64,000 nt of DNA from Mortierella sp. BCC40632 (Eukaryota > Mortierellomycota > Mortierellomycetes > Mortierellales > Mortierellaceae). How positions within the stretch are numbered: the first letter of the stretch is position 1; the number at the start of each line of letters is the position of its first letter. The stretch covers positions 985,501 through 1,049,500 of the forward strand of contig WAEK01000008.1 of NCBI GenBank assembly GCA_011634665.1, read 5' to 3'. Positions 46,597 through 58,991 of this stretch are shown here, in pieces. Below the pieces are notes generated by a model. It was not told the DNA's origin and searched no databases. It was given only the letters and a program-made list of their open reading frames with translations. The translations under genes and the position numbers were made by a program.

Positions 46597-49283
46597 CTAT
46601 TGATCGATTCGCTCTTCGGCAGTTGATTCCTGAACGTCCGATTCACCCCACTGGTGCTTCTCCTCAGGAGGCGAGAGCAATTGAGGCCGTTTTTGTTGCG
46701 ACGATTGCGACTGGGAATCGTGCTCATGCTGGTGCCGGTGCTGGCGCTGAACAATCTCAGAGGCCTCAACAGCATTCTTGCTATTTGTGGCATGATGGTT
46801 AGGACTCGTTGGTGAGACGATCGTGCACTCGGCCTTGGTGGATCTCTGGGAGGAAGGATTCAGTGGCTGCTGTTGCATCTGCAATTGAAGCTGTTGTTGC
46901 TGTTTCTGTTGCTGTTGTTGCTGTTGCTCGAGCTGCTGCTTTTGTTGTTGTTGCTGACGCAGGGCAGGGACGATTTGTTGTTCACGGAACTGGAGGATGG
47001 CATTTCCGATCCGTTGAAGCTCCTCGACTTTGACGTTCAATTCAAATTTTGCAGTGAATAAGAGCTCAAGTTCGAGTTGGTTCAGTTCTGGAAGAGACAG
47101 ACCTCCAACCTAAGGAAAGAAAGGAGTTTCATTGAGAGGAAGATGGAAAGGAAGGGGGGACACTGTGTTAGTCGAATGTCCGCTCCTCTCGATGCGGGGA
47201 AAGGTAGGGGAGGGAAGAGGGAAGAGAGAGTACTCTGCACTCTGAACAGGAACGAAAAAAAAAAAAAAAAAAAAAAAAAAAAGAATGAGAGTAAAGGGGG
47301 GGAGGAAACGTGGAGCGAGAAAAAGGTGCTTGACTGGGGCAAGATAAGATTGAAGGCACGCTTTTGGTGTCGCATAAATTTTTTTTTTTTTTTTTTTTTT
47401 TGTTTTAGTGGTGGTGGAACTGGTAGTATTGATAGCCTAGTGGTCGGCATAGAGCAATGAGAAACATGGGTGGGAGCACTGGAAGGAAAAAGAGCGGGGG
47501 AAAAGAAAGAGAATAGGTTGGGATGGGACCATGTCGCACAAGCCGACTTGGCCAGTAACCAAGCAACATCGCAGAAAATGAAAACGTGCGTACGGCTCCC
47601 AAAAAGATCTCTGAGAGAGATACAAGGGAGCAATGGGGGGGGAGGGAAAGAAGGGGGAGGGAGAAGGTGAAAAGAAAAGGATACTGCTGGGAGAGAACAA
47701 AACAGAAAAATTACCTTTGCATATCGCGCGTTGGAATAGAAGAGGTCAGAGGTAAACTTGGCAGCGACCATTAAACAGGTAATCAGAAGTCGGTGGATGT
47801 TGAAGCTGTTGATACGAAATCCGTTCTTGGTGGTCGGGGGTGCTGAAGGTGGAGGCGTGGGTAGGTGTGAATGATTTGATCCTGCTGATGCAACAGGGGC
47901 AGTAGCAACAGCGGTATCTGGTGAAGGGCCAGTGGAAGGTGGCGGAGACGAGACTTTGGGCCGCTTGGGTTGCAAAGGGTGACGCAGGATTGCATCCCTG
48001 TCCACATGTTCGCTCTCTTCCCTAACACGTTTCGGGACCATTGGTGGGATAGCATCGGAGTTGGTTGACTCTGCAGCATCGGCAGTGAGGGTCGTCGTTG
48101 TCGAAGAAGAGACCGTGGTCGTAGAGTAGCCGGAAGAAGACCCGATGACGGACGTGGTCGATGAAGTCGACGAGGTCAAGGTTGAGGTCAAAGTCGAGGA
48201 CAGGGACGAAGCGGGGGAAGGAACTGTGGCAACAGCAGCAGTAGAGGACGAAGGGAGTGAGGAGGAAGGGGAGGCTGTGGAAGAGCAGACCGTGGATCGT
48301 GGACTATGAGAGGCAGAGGCCGCGCGGGGTGGGCATGTGTGACCAGCGGAGGCATTGGATTGGCTGGCGCCTGCGTCCGAGGATATGGCCGTCCGTGTGG
48401 ACAATGCATCTTCGCGAGCATACCGGGTCGTTTGAAGACGGGGGAGGTCCACAGAAATATGCTCCTGCTGCTGTTGTTGCTGGAACTGCAATCGCTGCAA
48501 CTGCATGCCCTCGAGGCCACCAATACGGTCAAGATAGACTAGCACGTTCAGGAGCACCTCGTTCGTGAATGGGATGTACTGGAGGATTCTCAGTAGGTAT
48601 GCCTCGATCGAGATCCGGGGCACAGCTCTGGAATGAAAGAGAGTAATAGGATCCGTCAAGGGATTGTACTGTCGGTCGTTGATGTGGACTAGCGTTGAAA
48701 GCAACGAGGATACGACCAACAGCGTGTCCTTGACTGGGTGGTGAATAATGTCAAATTCGAGCGGGAGCACTGGTGTTGTTGCAACTGGGGTAGTCATTGA
48801 GGCTACAGCAGGAATGTGAACAGAGTCATGAAGTTTGGACCGATCGATGCCAGGGTTCGAGTTCGCGCTCGTGCTGGCTCTGGCGCTATGGCATGAACTA
48901 GAGCTGGAGCCAGAGCTGGATCTAGAACTAGAGCCGGAACTAGAACCAGAAAAACAGCTAGTGCAGCTGGTGCTGCTGCTGGTGCTGCTGGTGCTGCTGG
49001 TGCTGCTAGTCTTTGAGTGTCGCTGGCAATGTTGGGGTGTGGGAGGAGGCGAAGGAGTGGTTGTTTTTGAGGCCAATGGTGAAGTCGATGAGGAAGAGGA
49101 GGATGTGAACTCAAGCGCTACTGAAGGGTGTGCGACGGAGGGTGCTGTGTAGGAGGGTATTGGGGCGCCATGGGTGCTGGACCATGAAGACTCGTGCTGC
49201 GTAGCGACGGACGAAGAGAGTTGTGAGGGTTGGGCCGGACGATGGCTACAGTGCTGTTGGAATTGAGGATAATGCTGCTGCAT
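46597..49283 (-). CDS. Pho80/Pcl-type cyclin
   Basis: Cyclins of this type activate a Pho85-like kinase that controls phosphate, glycogen and cell-cycle responses. Exons 49283-47715 and 47109-46597, phase-0 intron of 605 nt, give 693 residues. Cyclin fold parts: TLLVVSSLLSTLVHINDRQ, FHSRAVPRISIEAYLLRIL, LLNVLVYLDRIGG, then FRINSFNIHRLLITCLMVAA and SNARYAK|VGGLSLPELNQLE across the splice, and LLFTAKFELNVKVEEL. Between LDRIGG and FRINSF a low-complexity insert of nearly 200 residues (Q, S, T, A) interrupts the cyclin fold. The N terminus is serine-rich with SGSSS repeats, and the C terminus has a long Q/L-Q tract (46865-46965). The large intron contains runs of A at 47253-47281 and T at 47378-47401 (plus strand). 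Confidence 0.88.
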
Positions 49284-52200
49284 GGTGGTAACTTTTACAA
49301 GTCAGAGGAAAGAGAGAAGAGGAGAGGGAAAGAAAGAGAAAGAAGAGAGAAAGAGAGAGAAAGAGAAAGAGAGAAAGAGGAAGCAGAAAAGGAGATCTGA
49401 GAGCGAGGGGGAGGGGGGTATATGAGGAACGCCAAGGGTACAGATCAAGCAGTTGCTCTGTGCTAGACGAGACCGATGTGCGAGATGCGTTATGCTGTTG
49501 TTACTCCACAGGACACCATGGACCGGATACGGAGGGATGGTTCAGAGAGGGTGAGGAGGAGGAGATGGATGAGTGGGGCAAGAGGAGACAAGAGAAAGAG
49601 AGAGAGAGAGAGAGAAAGAGCGAGAGAGAGAATGTGTGTGTGTGTGTTTGTGCGTGTATGAAAAAGAGGGATAGAGAGAGAGAGAAGAAAAAATCGTGCA
49701 AGAAAGCGGGAGCTTAAGAAAATAAAAACAAAAGAATGGACGATGTGAGAGAGAGAGAGAGAGAGAGAGAAGAAAAGAGAAAGAAAGAGAGAGAGAGACG
49801 AGGGTGAAAAGGGAAAGAACGAAGAAATAAAAGAGAGAGGCCCCGAGACCCACGTCAGAGACAACAAGGGCCCGACTGGACGGGCCCTGGCCAACAGGAG
49901 GAGGCCGTTTCCTGCTGGCCAGTGGCTCTGTGCACAGTGCCCACCTGGCACAGCGTCTCCGACGCACCTGCCGCATTGTACGGCACAGGTATCGCTGCCT
50001 CCTTTGTTGCCACGAGTGGGCCCAAACCGCTCCACGTTCCTTCGTCCTGTCCACTCCTTGTCGTCCTCGCCTCTCCCTCTCTCTCTTTCTCTCTTTCTCT
50101 TCTCTTTCTCTTTCCCTTTCTCTTTCTCTTGCTCTCTCTCCCTCTGTCTCTCTCTCTCCCTCTGTCTCTCTCTCTCTCTCGTCCACTCGACATGCGACCT
50201 CGGACCGAGGGGGGGAACCCTTTCCCACTGTCCCATCCACGTTCAGTGCAGACGTGAATGAGTTTGAGCAACGAGAGAGAGAGAGAGAACACTCTCTAGA
50301 GAGGAGAGGGGGGAGGGAGGGAGGAGGAGGAAACAGAAGAAAGCAAGCAATGAAAGTGAGAGAGGCACGAACACTCTCAAAGTTGTCAGCAAGTCAGAAT
50401 GCTCCGACTGACAACGTGCACACTCCACGCCCACGGGAATAGTGTGCTCTTATTGGCTGGCGCCTTCATAATTCTGTTCCTGAAATAGCGGCTGTTGTTT
50501 CGAATCCTGGTTGTCTGTATTTTGTTCTCAACAACACACACACAGAGATATAGAGTGAGAATAGTTTCCGAGAGTGGGAGTAAGAGCGAGAGGGTGGGAG
50601 AGTAAGCCAACAACGACATGGACCTTTTTTTTTTTTTTTTTTTTGTCCAAACGAGCTTTAAGGTCCTCATACTCTACCACAGCAAGGCTACCCCAGCCTA
50701 CTAAGATCTTGTCTCGCAATCTCTGGGAAAGCTATTGCATGCATCGATCTGCCGCTGAACATGACATGGTGTTACTTTTTTCTTTTTTCGACTTGATCAA
50801 AGGAACCCCCAAAACCCCCAAATATTATCTTTATCAGCCCGTTCCTGAGGGATTTTTCGAATTGCTTGGCTAAAGGAATGTCAGGAGTCTTCGACAAAAA
50901 AGAAAAAAAAAATTGTTCGAGACCGAGGCAATGGGTGCTCCCAACCAACACAATGTCCCGCTACCCACAAAGAATAATCTGAGAAGGAATCGGAGGCAGG
51001 GACCTGGTCGCAAAAGAACGATCCATTTTGAAAAATAAAAACTTTCTTCCCCGCATTATCCAGACGCCTGCTCCATTGGCTCGATCTTGTATTTGTTGCA
51101 CCAACCATGGCACAACATAGGGAACCAAAGAGGCCGATCATAACTACTACGACTGTCCTCTGGAAGAAGAAGAGTCAAGTTCCTGCGAAGGAAGTAGAGT
51201 TATTCTCCTTCGCCCCCTATTTTCCTCTGCAAATTGATGATCCTGCCTCTCTCACTTTTTTTTTCTCCTCTCCCCCCTTACTTTTGCCTGCAACGAAAAT
51301 CGGGTCAAAATATCCACCGAACGGCACATCCCTTTTTGTCGTTTTTCATCGTCCGCCCAAACTTGTCCATGAGGAGAAAGGGGAACGGATGTTTGAGTTC
51401 CGAAATGCCATTGGCGAGCCGCAGAATTACAGGCACATGTGCTCGTCATTGCACACTCGGACTATCAAAAAAAAAATCCTGCTCGGCATGAACGGCCAAG
51501 AGGAAAATAGGAAATGGTGAGGACCACTACTCTCCCAGGGTACAGTGCTTTTGCTCTCAACCATTCAAACTAGGCGCATGTGGTTCTGAATGGACCTGAC
51601 AGGAGGTCAGCCTTTTGTAGTACTACTTACTCATCCTCCTCTTTTCCTCTGCTTGATGACCTATGAGACCTACATCCAACAGCCAATCATTCATCAATGT
51701 GGTATAGACTAGCCCACGACACAAATGCTGAGAAAGAAAAAAAAAATGGACTGAGGAGAGGAGAGAGAGCACCAACGTTCTCACTCTTTTGGTTCTCTCT
51801 TTCTTTCTCTCTCTCTCTTTCTCTCTCTCTCTGAGGGGTTTTGTTGTCTCTGTTGTCACCTCCCAATGGTTCTCTTCCAGACCGTTGAGCGTGGAGAAAA
51901 CATTTGTGGTTGTCGAGTCAAGAAAAGTCAGGGCTCACCTACACCAATTTGTGTTTGCCCCGCAGCCAGTCGTTAGTCGAGAAAGGGCCTCAGCTCACGT
52001 TGATTCGCTACAATGGCAGCCAATAATGGCCTGCTTACCATGCACATTTCACTCACCCAACAGGAAAAAAAACTTTTTTTTTTCTTTTTTTTTTTCGCCT
52101 TTGCTCAGCAGGCAAAGCACTCTCTCTCTAAGGATGAGCTTTCTTATCCGTTGGTACTGCACGCACGCACCACATGTGTGTGTGCACGCAAAACACACGC

Positions 52201-52335
52201 GGGACTGGGAAGGGTGTTGATCGGATACCTCTCTGGTGTGTACTTTGAGTCTCCTCATGCCCTCCTAACACACTCTTTCCTTTCACACTCAGTGTATCTG
52301 GGCGAAGTGAGTTATCCTCCTCCCTTTTCCCCTTT

Positions 52336-52369
<34 letters not shown>

Positions 52370-53670
52370 CTTTGTTTCTTTGTTCACGTCCTCCTACATT
52401 CACAGTTTTATGGATGGCGCCCATGGGACGCGGGTAGCACTCGCGTCCACAGATGCTTCTGGAATACACTATCTGTCATAAATCATCGATCGACTTTGTC
52501 TTTGGTCTTTCATCTACTAATCGCGCCATCTGAACCATTTTGTCCCGCTTGCATTGGACAATATATATATTTTTTTTTTTCCTAAAAATTGTGTCTACCG
52601 GGAGAAAAGATGGCACCCAGAGACTTCGTCTCGCATGCGGTTCAATGTTAGTCCCTGTCTCCTTCTACCCATCCTAGTCTCGACAAATGTGTGGGAGCCT
52701 TAGATAGGAGAACGGCTGCACGTGTACCGAAAGAAGGCATTTCCTTGGCTGCATCGCTGGGGTCCGCCAATCATCAAGTACCCTGGGTCATCCTACCTAC
52801 CTTTCTCTTTCTGGAAGATGCAGAGAGAGAGTCCAGGGGGACAATCGAACCAAAAATAACTCATCCATCGCGGGAGAGAGAAAGGAAGAGAGGACACAGA
52901 GGGGACACTCTAATTAAGGGTCATACCCAAAGTAGAGAGAGAGAGTGACAGAGAGTGGAGAACCAAAGCCCAAAATTCACAGCCCATGTTCTTTGGAGCG
53001 CGGCGTCTCTTTGTCCAGGGTTTGGTCGAGTCCAGAGTACAAGGGCGGTTGGACCCTGCGTCTCGACAGCTGGGAGGAATGTGGCGCATCGGGCGAAGCA
53101 GGTTCCCTCTTGTGTGCATACAGTTGACTGCAAAGGAAAGGATGGAAGAAGAAAGAAGAGTCTTTTGGTACGACAGCTAGATCGCCTGATTGTTTTCTTT
53201 TCCCCCTTAGCCTCGTTGCGACGCGTTACTGGTAGGGAGACTGACTAGAGACACGAAACTCCAACATCCTACGCACTATACTCCGGGGAATGAAAGATAT
53301 CTTTGGTATGGTAGACGTCAGTAGCCGGTAGTCTCTCGAAAGTACCCGTCCATTGCCAGTGTTCTCTGTCCTTTCTCTCTCTCCCAGATTCTCCATATTT
53401 TAATATCGGTGTCTGAGGTGCTATATGTATCCTTTCCCCCCTCTTCCAAGATGCTCAAGTCTCTATACCTACAGAGGAGGGAGAGAAGAGACAAGGGTGA
53501 ACTTAGTCACCGAGTAGAGCACTTGGAGCCTGACCTGATTCCGAATTCTAGGCAAAGAAAGAGAGTAGAGGTAAACTTGCATGCTCGAGTGAGCCGTCCA
53601 AAGGTGTTTGTCAAAAACCATTATCGCAGCTCTCAAATATGATACACATATGAGAGAGGTGGTTCCCGGG

Positions 53671-53706
<36 letters not shown>

Positions 53707-54645
53707 ATAGGAAGAGAGGGTGAGAGAAAGAGTGGGGCCGAGTATGGTGCCCTTTGGCTGACTTGGCGGATATTGGAGAACCCATTCCCCAGCTGCTTCC
53801 ATGCTAAGGAGCCCGGCTTGCTCGGAACCATGTCCCCTTATTGGATCGAATTCCAGGATTATCGAGCAACGAGTTATCGACCTGTACATTGGGTCATGTT
53901 CGGAGAGAGGACAGGGCAAGGTATGAGATAACTAGAATCAAAGGATTTTGAGCAACAGGAGTACTATTATTATTATCATTATTGCCATTTGTCTCGTCCT
54001 CGCATGCTCATCCTCATACTCTGAGTAAGAGAGGGAGAGAGAAGCTCTCTCTCTCTCTCTCTCTCTTTTTTTTTTTTTTTTTTTTTTGACCGCACTTTGC
54101 TGTCCGAGACTTTGAACAGAGCAGCCAAGAAGGCTCGCTAGGACAATCAAGAGGCAATCCCAATGGTTTTTATATACCTCTGAAAAAAAAAAAAAAAAAA
54201 AAAAAAAAAATAGACGGGGCAAGGTTGTCCCTGGCATAAATTCGTTGGGCTAGCGAACCAGTAGGGCAAGCAGGGTCCACTAGCGGCAAAATCCATCTCA
54301 CATCGCTCAAGAGTAAGAGAGGCCGAAAAAGACGACAAGGTTTTATTGTTCGAGTGAGGAGTTTAGACGAGAGCCGCGCGACTTGCCGCGTTTGGAAGGA
54401 GAGGCGTGGGATGATGATGGGTTGAAAGAGAGAGAGAGAGAGAGAGAACGAGAGAGAAAGAGAGAGAAGATATGGCCCATGGCACCAGATCCAGCAGTCT
54501 CAAACAGTTTTTCCAGGCACAGATTCCAATGGGCCAGACATGCAGTAGAGTACATGTTCTGGGGTGGTTGTTGTTATTGTTATTGTTGTTGTTGGGGTGG
54601 GGGTGGTTGTTCCCATGAGAGGCGCCTCCACAGGGCGAGCGAGCG

Positions 54646-54686
<41 letters not shown>

Positions 54687-55077
54687 AGAGTGGGAAGAAA
54701 GGAAAAAGACGAGCGAGAGAGTGAGAGAAACGGGTATTTTTATCCAAGCGAATAACACGCAAATTGCCTTTGCTGAGGCAGTGAGAGCAAATGCCGTGTG
54801 AGCCCTGCAACCGAAGTCTAGCGTGGTGTCATGCACGCATCGTTGTTCATCATCCTCATCATCCTCATCATCCTTACTATTAGCATTGTTATCATCATTA
54901 TTATCATCCTCATCCTCATCAGGTCATCAATCCATTCTTCATTGCTCTGCATCCCATTGCTTTGTTGAATACTTTTCCTTTCCCTATTCTGCCCTGTCCC
55001 TGTCCCTGTTCCTGTTCCTGTTCCTGTTCCTGTTCCTGTTCCTGTTCCTGTCCCGAGGATCGACCACTTCTCGCGTC

Positions 55078-55120
<43 letters not shown>

Positions 55121-55375
55121 TTCCAGCCCCACTCTTTCTTATTTTCGCGAGGTAGTCCTTCCACTCTCTCTCGCCTCTTCCTCCATTGTTCAACCACTTC
55201 CCTTCCCTTCCCTTCCCTTCTTCTTTCTCGTCGAGTCCCTTTTGCTGGCTCAAGAGCACTCGACGTCTCCCACGACTCCTTTGAAAGGATTCGGCCTTTT
55301 CTCTTTCTTTCTTTCTTTCTTTCTCTTTCTCTCTTTCTCTTTCTCTCTTTTTCTTTCCCTTTCCCTTTCTCTCTC

Positions 55376-55417
<42 letters not shown>

Positions 55418-55660
55418 CTAACTTTGTCCAAGCAAGAGACCCGTCTTTGACAGCACCACCTTCTCCCGCGTGCAACACGTAAGTCGCATAGACAAAGGCG
55501 GTCTCTCTTGCATTGGTCCATGAGCGACCAAGTCCATTCATTCGTCTATCCATCCATCCAACCAACCATCCATCCATCCATCCCATTCACGCCCGGCTCT
55601 CCTTCTGCATCATAGGGCCTTGACAGCGGGTTACACAGCACCCAAGAGCATTCTTCATCC
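49284..55660. other. Low-complexity divergent intergenic region, 6.4 kb
   Basis: No gene is supported on either strand. It is filled with GA/CT microsatellites (49590-49640, 49748-49800, 50275-50291, 53676-53703, 54045-54066, 54427-54449, 54649-54683, 55079-55118, 55370-55415), T or A runs (50626-50644, 52336-52369, 54067-54087, 54183-54210), (TCATCC)-type repeats at 54845-54925, a CCTGTT hexamer array at 54995-55052 and CATC repeats at 55548-55580. The long frames crossing it are repeats of S-L or R-E and are not coding. The ends hold the pyrimidine-rich leaders of the cyclin and the Sel1 gene. Confidence 0.65.
54995..55052. repeat. CCTGTT hexanucleotide array
   Basis: Eight to nine tandem CCTGTT/CCTGTC units. 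In one frame it reads Pro-Val/Cys-Ser repeats and in none is it part of a recognisable gene. Confidence 0.9.
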
Positions 55661-55775
55661 ATGGCCAGCACCGCTGACAACCGGCATTACATGCAACAGC
55701 ACCACGCGCACGCGGACCAACAACAGCCGCCTCAACAGCGCTATGGTGGTCCCACAGCTTCATCACATCCGAGGA

Positions 55776-55810
<35 letters not shown>

Positions 55811-58266
55811 CAACAGCAGCAGCAGCAGCAGCAGTATGGTCGATACGACTTGACTCCCCAGTCATCCTTCTCTTCAGTATCTTCACATCAGACCAATGGC
55901 TCTGGATCACCTTCTCGGGGTAACAGCAACAGTAGTGGATTCCACGGTAGCTCTTCCCATGGCATGGGCGCAAGCCCAAGGATGCAGCACGCGACTACAC
56001 ATGGCCATGCCCCTTCGCCCAAGCCAAAGCACAGCCAGCTGAGCTACCTCCAGTCTGCACCCCCTTCTTTCCTTCAGACTGGACCCCCATCGCCCATCTC
56101 GCCCTCAAGTGCTTCACCCGTCGAGGCACTGGGCTCGTTCATGAGCCTCACCCGACTAGACGACCCCGTCCAGGACCGGGTGACGTTTGAGGTTGGTGAC
56201 TCGACGGACCAGGCACCGTCGTCGTCCTATGACCAACGTCAGTACCAACAGCCGCGTAAAAAGTCCCTGAGCCCTGCTCAGCATCAACCCCTGCAACAAT
56301 TCCAGTCGTACCCCAGCGAGCCATTTGACGCCAATGTCCTGAAGCAAACAGGTTCCTCTGGCTCGGCGCGGTCTATGGGCTCTCAGGGTCAAGGCCATCA
56401 CCGCCCTCAGCAACACCAGCCTGGTTTGAAGCAATCTGGATCGTCCAGTTCTGCCAACTCTGTCTCGCCTTCGTCCTCCCGAGGCCAAAATCAATTGCAA
56501 TCAAGCGGTAGCACTGGTTCGAATGCGTCTCAACGAAAGCCTGCCCTGCTGACCCCGGCCTCGGTCCTGGCGATCGATCTCGAGCCAGCAATGAGCACGA
56601 CAGATGAGAGCTATAACGAAAAAGACCAGGAGAAGCATCAACAACAAGCTCTCTTATTCCAACAACGACTTCAACAAAAGCCGCCCACGAGTAAAGGAGA
56701 TGCCGAGGATGAAGATAGCGATGCAGATTCGGATTCGAGCTCAATGTTGTCGTACCGTCGATCGATCTCACGATTGTCCATGTCGTACAAGCGAACGAAC
56801 AATGGAGCTCCGAACATTAGTCTGTTTGGACCAGGCCAGAGACCGACGATGTTGAGCGGTGGACATAATCACGGAGCCGAGTTGACCGGTTCTCAAAAAA
56901 TGATTCAGGAACAACGAGAAGAACGACTCCGACAACAGATGAAGCAGTCACCTCAGCCTCACTCGCCATCACAATCCACCGCCCCAGGAGGAGGAGGTCG
57001 TCTCATGAACGGAGGTCCTCCTTTTATCCCCGAACGAAGCTCTTCCGCTGACAGTCTACAGAACGAGTTCTTGTCACGACAACATCAATTCCAACAGAAT
57101 CCCCACCCTAACCCGTCCTCGCCCAATATCGCACACAGACAAATACCCGGCAGCAGCAGTGGCGGCCACAGCAACAATAACAATAATAATAACTACTACC
57201 ATCAGACACCACCACGACCTAGTCATGAAAGTCAACATTCGATCCGGTCAAGACCCGACCGGCTCAATGTCTCGACCAATGACTACCAAGGCGAGCCAAT
57301 CCCAAGGACAAGATCGCCTGGACCAATGGGACCTGGAGGATCCCCTGGAGGATGGTCCCCAGGATCCGGTCCAAACCATGGTGGAGGAGGTGGAGGACCC
57401 ATGGGACCAGATCGTGGTGTGTATCGTCAAAACAATGGATTCAACAACTCTTCGACCTCCTTGGCTTCGCACCAGGGACCTCGAAACCATCCCGGTGGCA
57501 TGAACCCACATCCTGCTCATCATCTGGCCAGTGGTGGCTATGTCCGACCTGAAGAAGCTGTTGGACCATCGAACCCGATGCCAGAGAAGGCAGAAGATTT
57601 TGTCCGACAAGGTATTGAACTCCATGAAGAGGGAGAGATTACAAAGGCAACACAATTCTTTAGGACAGCAGCCGAGATGGGAGATCCTGTTGGAATGTTG
57701 ATGTATGGTTTATCAGTTCGGCATGGATGGGGTTGTGCCTCGAACCGTCAATTGGCCTTTCAATATCTTCAAAAGTCGGCCGAACATGCTGTTGGGGATC
57801 TCAAGAGTCGAGATTCCTTTGCGAGTACGGCGGCCAAGGGAGAGTTGGTGTTGGCGATTTATGAATTGGGAGTATGTTTCCGACATGGATGGGGAGCGGA
57901 AAAGAACAAGAAGACAGCGGCCTATTACTTTGAGATTGCTGCGAACCTGGTAAGTCAAAGAAAAAGAAAAGAAAAGAAAAAGAATGGATGAAAGAAGGAT
58001 GGAAAGAAAAGGAGAAAAAACTAACATGACATCTACCTTTTGTTTTTGTTTTTGTTTTTTTTTTTCTCTTCTCTCTGCAGGGGGACCCTGATGCACAGAA
58101 TGACCTTGCTTGGTGCTATTACCATGGTGTGGGTGTAAAGAAGGACATGTTCAAGGCTGCAAAATACTATCGTCTTGCTGCAGCTCAAGGTCTAGAGACT
58201 GTTGGTAACTCTTGGATTTGGAAAGACAAGTACGGAGGCATTCCTGGCAGCCCCACAGGAGAATAA
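55661..58266 (+). CDS. Sel1-repeat protein, Nif1/Dsf2-like
   Basis: Exons 55661-57949 and 58081-58266 with a phase-0 intron of 131 nt (GTAAGT...CTGCAG) give 824 residues. The first 640 residues are disordered: a polyglutamine tract at about 43-64, then S/P/G/N-rich sequence. From about residue 645 come Sel1-type repeats: FVRQGIELHEEGEITKATQF, GMLMYGLSVRHGWG, YELGVCFRHGWGAEKNKKTA, DLAWCYYHGVGVKKDMFKAA. The end GNSWIWKDKYGG matches the characteristic C terminus of fungal Nif1 (S. pombe mitotic regulator acting with the Nim1/Cdr1 kinase) and Dsf2. Assignment rests on this tail and the repeat arrangement. CT tracts at 55079-55415 lie 250 nt upstream on the sense strand. Confidence 0.82.
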
Positions 58267-58574
58267 GCAAACGCTCCCTTTTTTTTTTTATGTTTTATTA
58301 TTTTTATTTTATTTTATTTTTTTTGTTCGCCTCCTCCCCCTTGTTTGTTCTATTCTGCTTTGATAGACACTACGTTTTTGCTCTCCCTATTATTACCATA
58401 ATCCAAACCAACTGGTAATCCCTTCCTTTCCCACCCCATCCATCCCAATGCATGTAACGCCTCCCCCCTCTATTTTTTTTTTTTTTTTTTTTTGCTACTG
58501 GCAGGAACACGACACGAAAAAAAAAAAAAAAAAAGTTACCGCATACTTTAAAAAAAAAAAGTCAATAGACAGAC

Positions 58575-58626
<52 letters not shown>

Positions 58627-58991
58627 TTCTCAATTCCAAACCAAAAGCCATTGTAATACAACTTTTTTTTTTTGATACTTTTTTTTTTTCTTTCTTTCTT
58701 TTCTTTCTTTCTTTTATTTTGGAATGGTTGTAGTTTGTTTTAGGTAAAGATTGTAAGGGAGGGGGGTGTATGTGTGTGTGTGTGTACGAGTGAGAATGGA
58801 TGAAGGGGGTGAAAAAAAAAATAGAGAAGTCGACAAATGGGTCGTTTGAAAAATAAATTGTGGATAAAAGAACATGAGAGAGGAAAAAAAGAAAAAGAAA
58901 AACACAAGAACAAAAATGGGTGAAAAGAGAAGCAAGGTTGAAAAAAAAAAAAAAAAAAAATGGAATGACAAAATAACAATAATAATAAAGA
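58267..58991. other. Convergent 3' region, Sel1 gene and kinesin
   Basis: 725 bp, very low complexity: T and A runs at 58478-58493, 58518-58534, 58663-58690 and 58941-58961, and (GA)n at 58576-58626. No gene supported. Confidence 0.6.

Noticed and set aside
46809..47061. Plus-strand Leu/Ala/Val-rich frames resembling membrane proteins
   Set aside because: Antisense of the CAG-type glutamine tract in the last cyclin exon.
49490..50292. Minus-strand frames of 145-248 residues
   Set aside because: Dominated by GA/CT repeats; the frames overlap each other in different phases and carry no domain.
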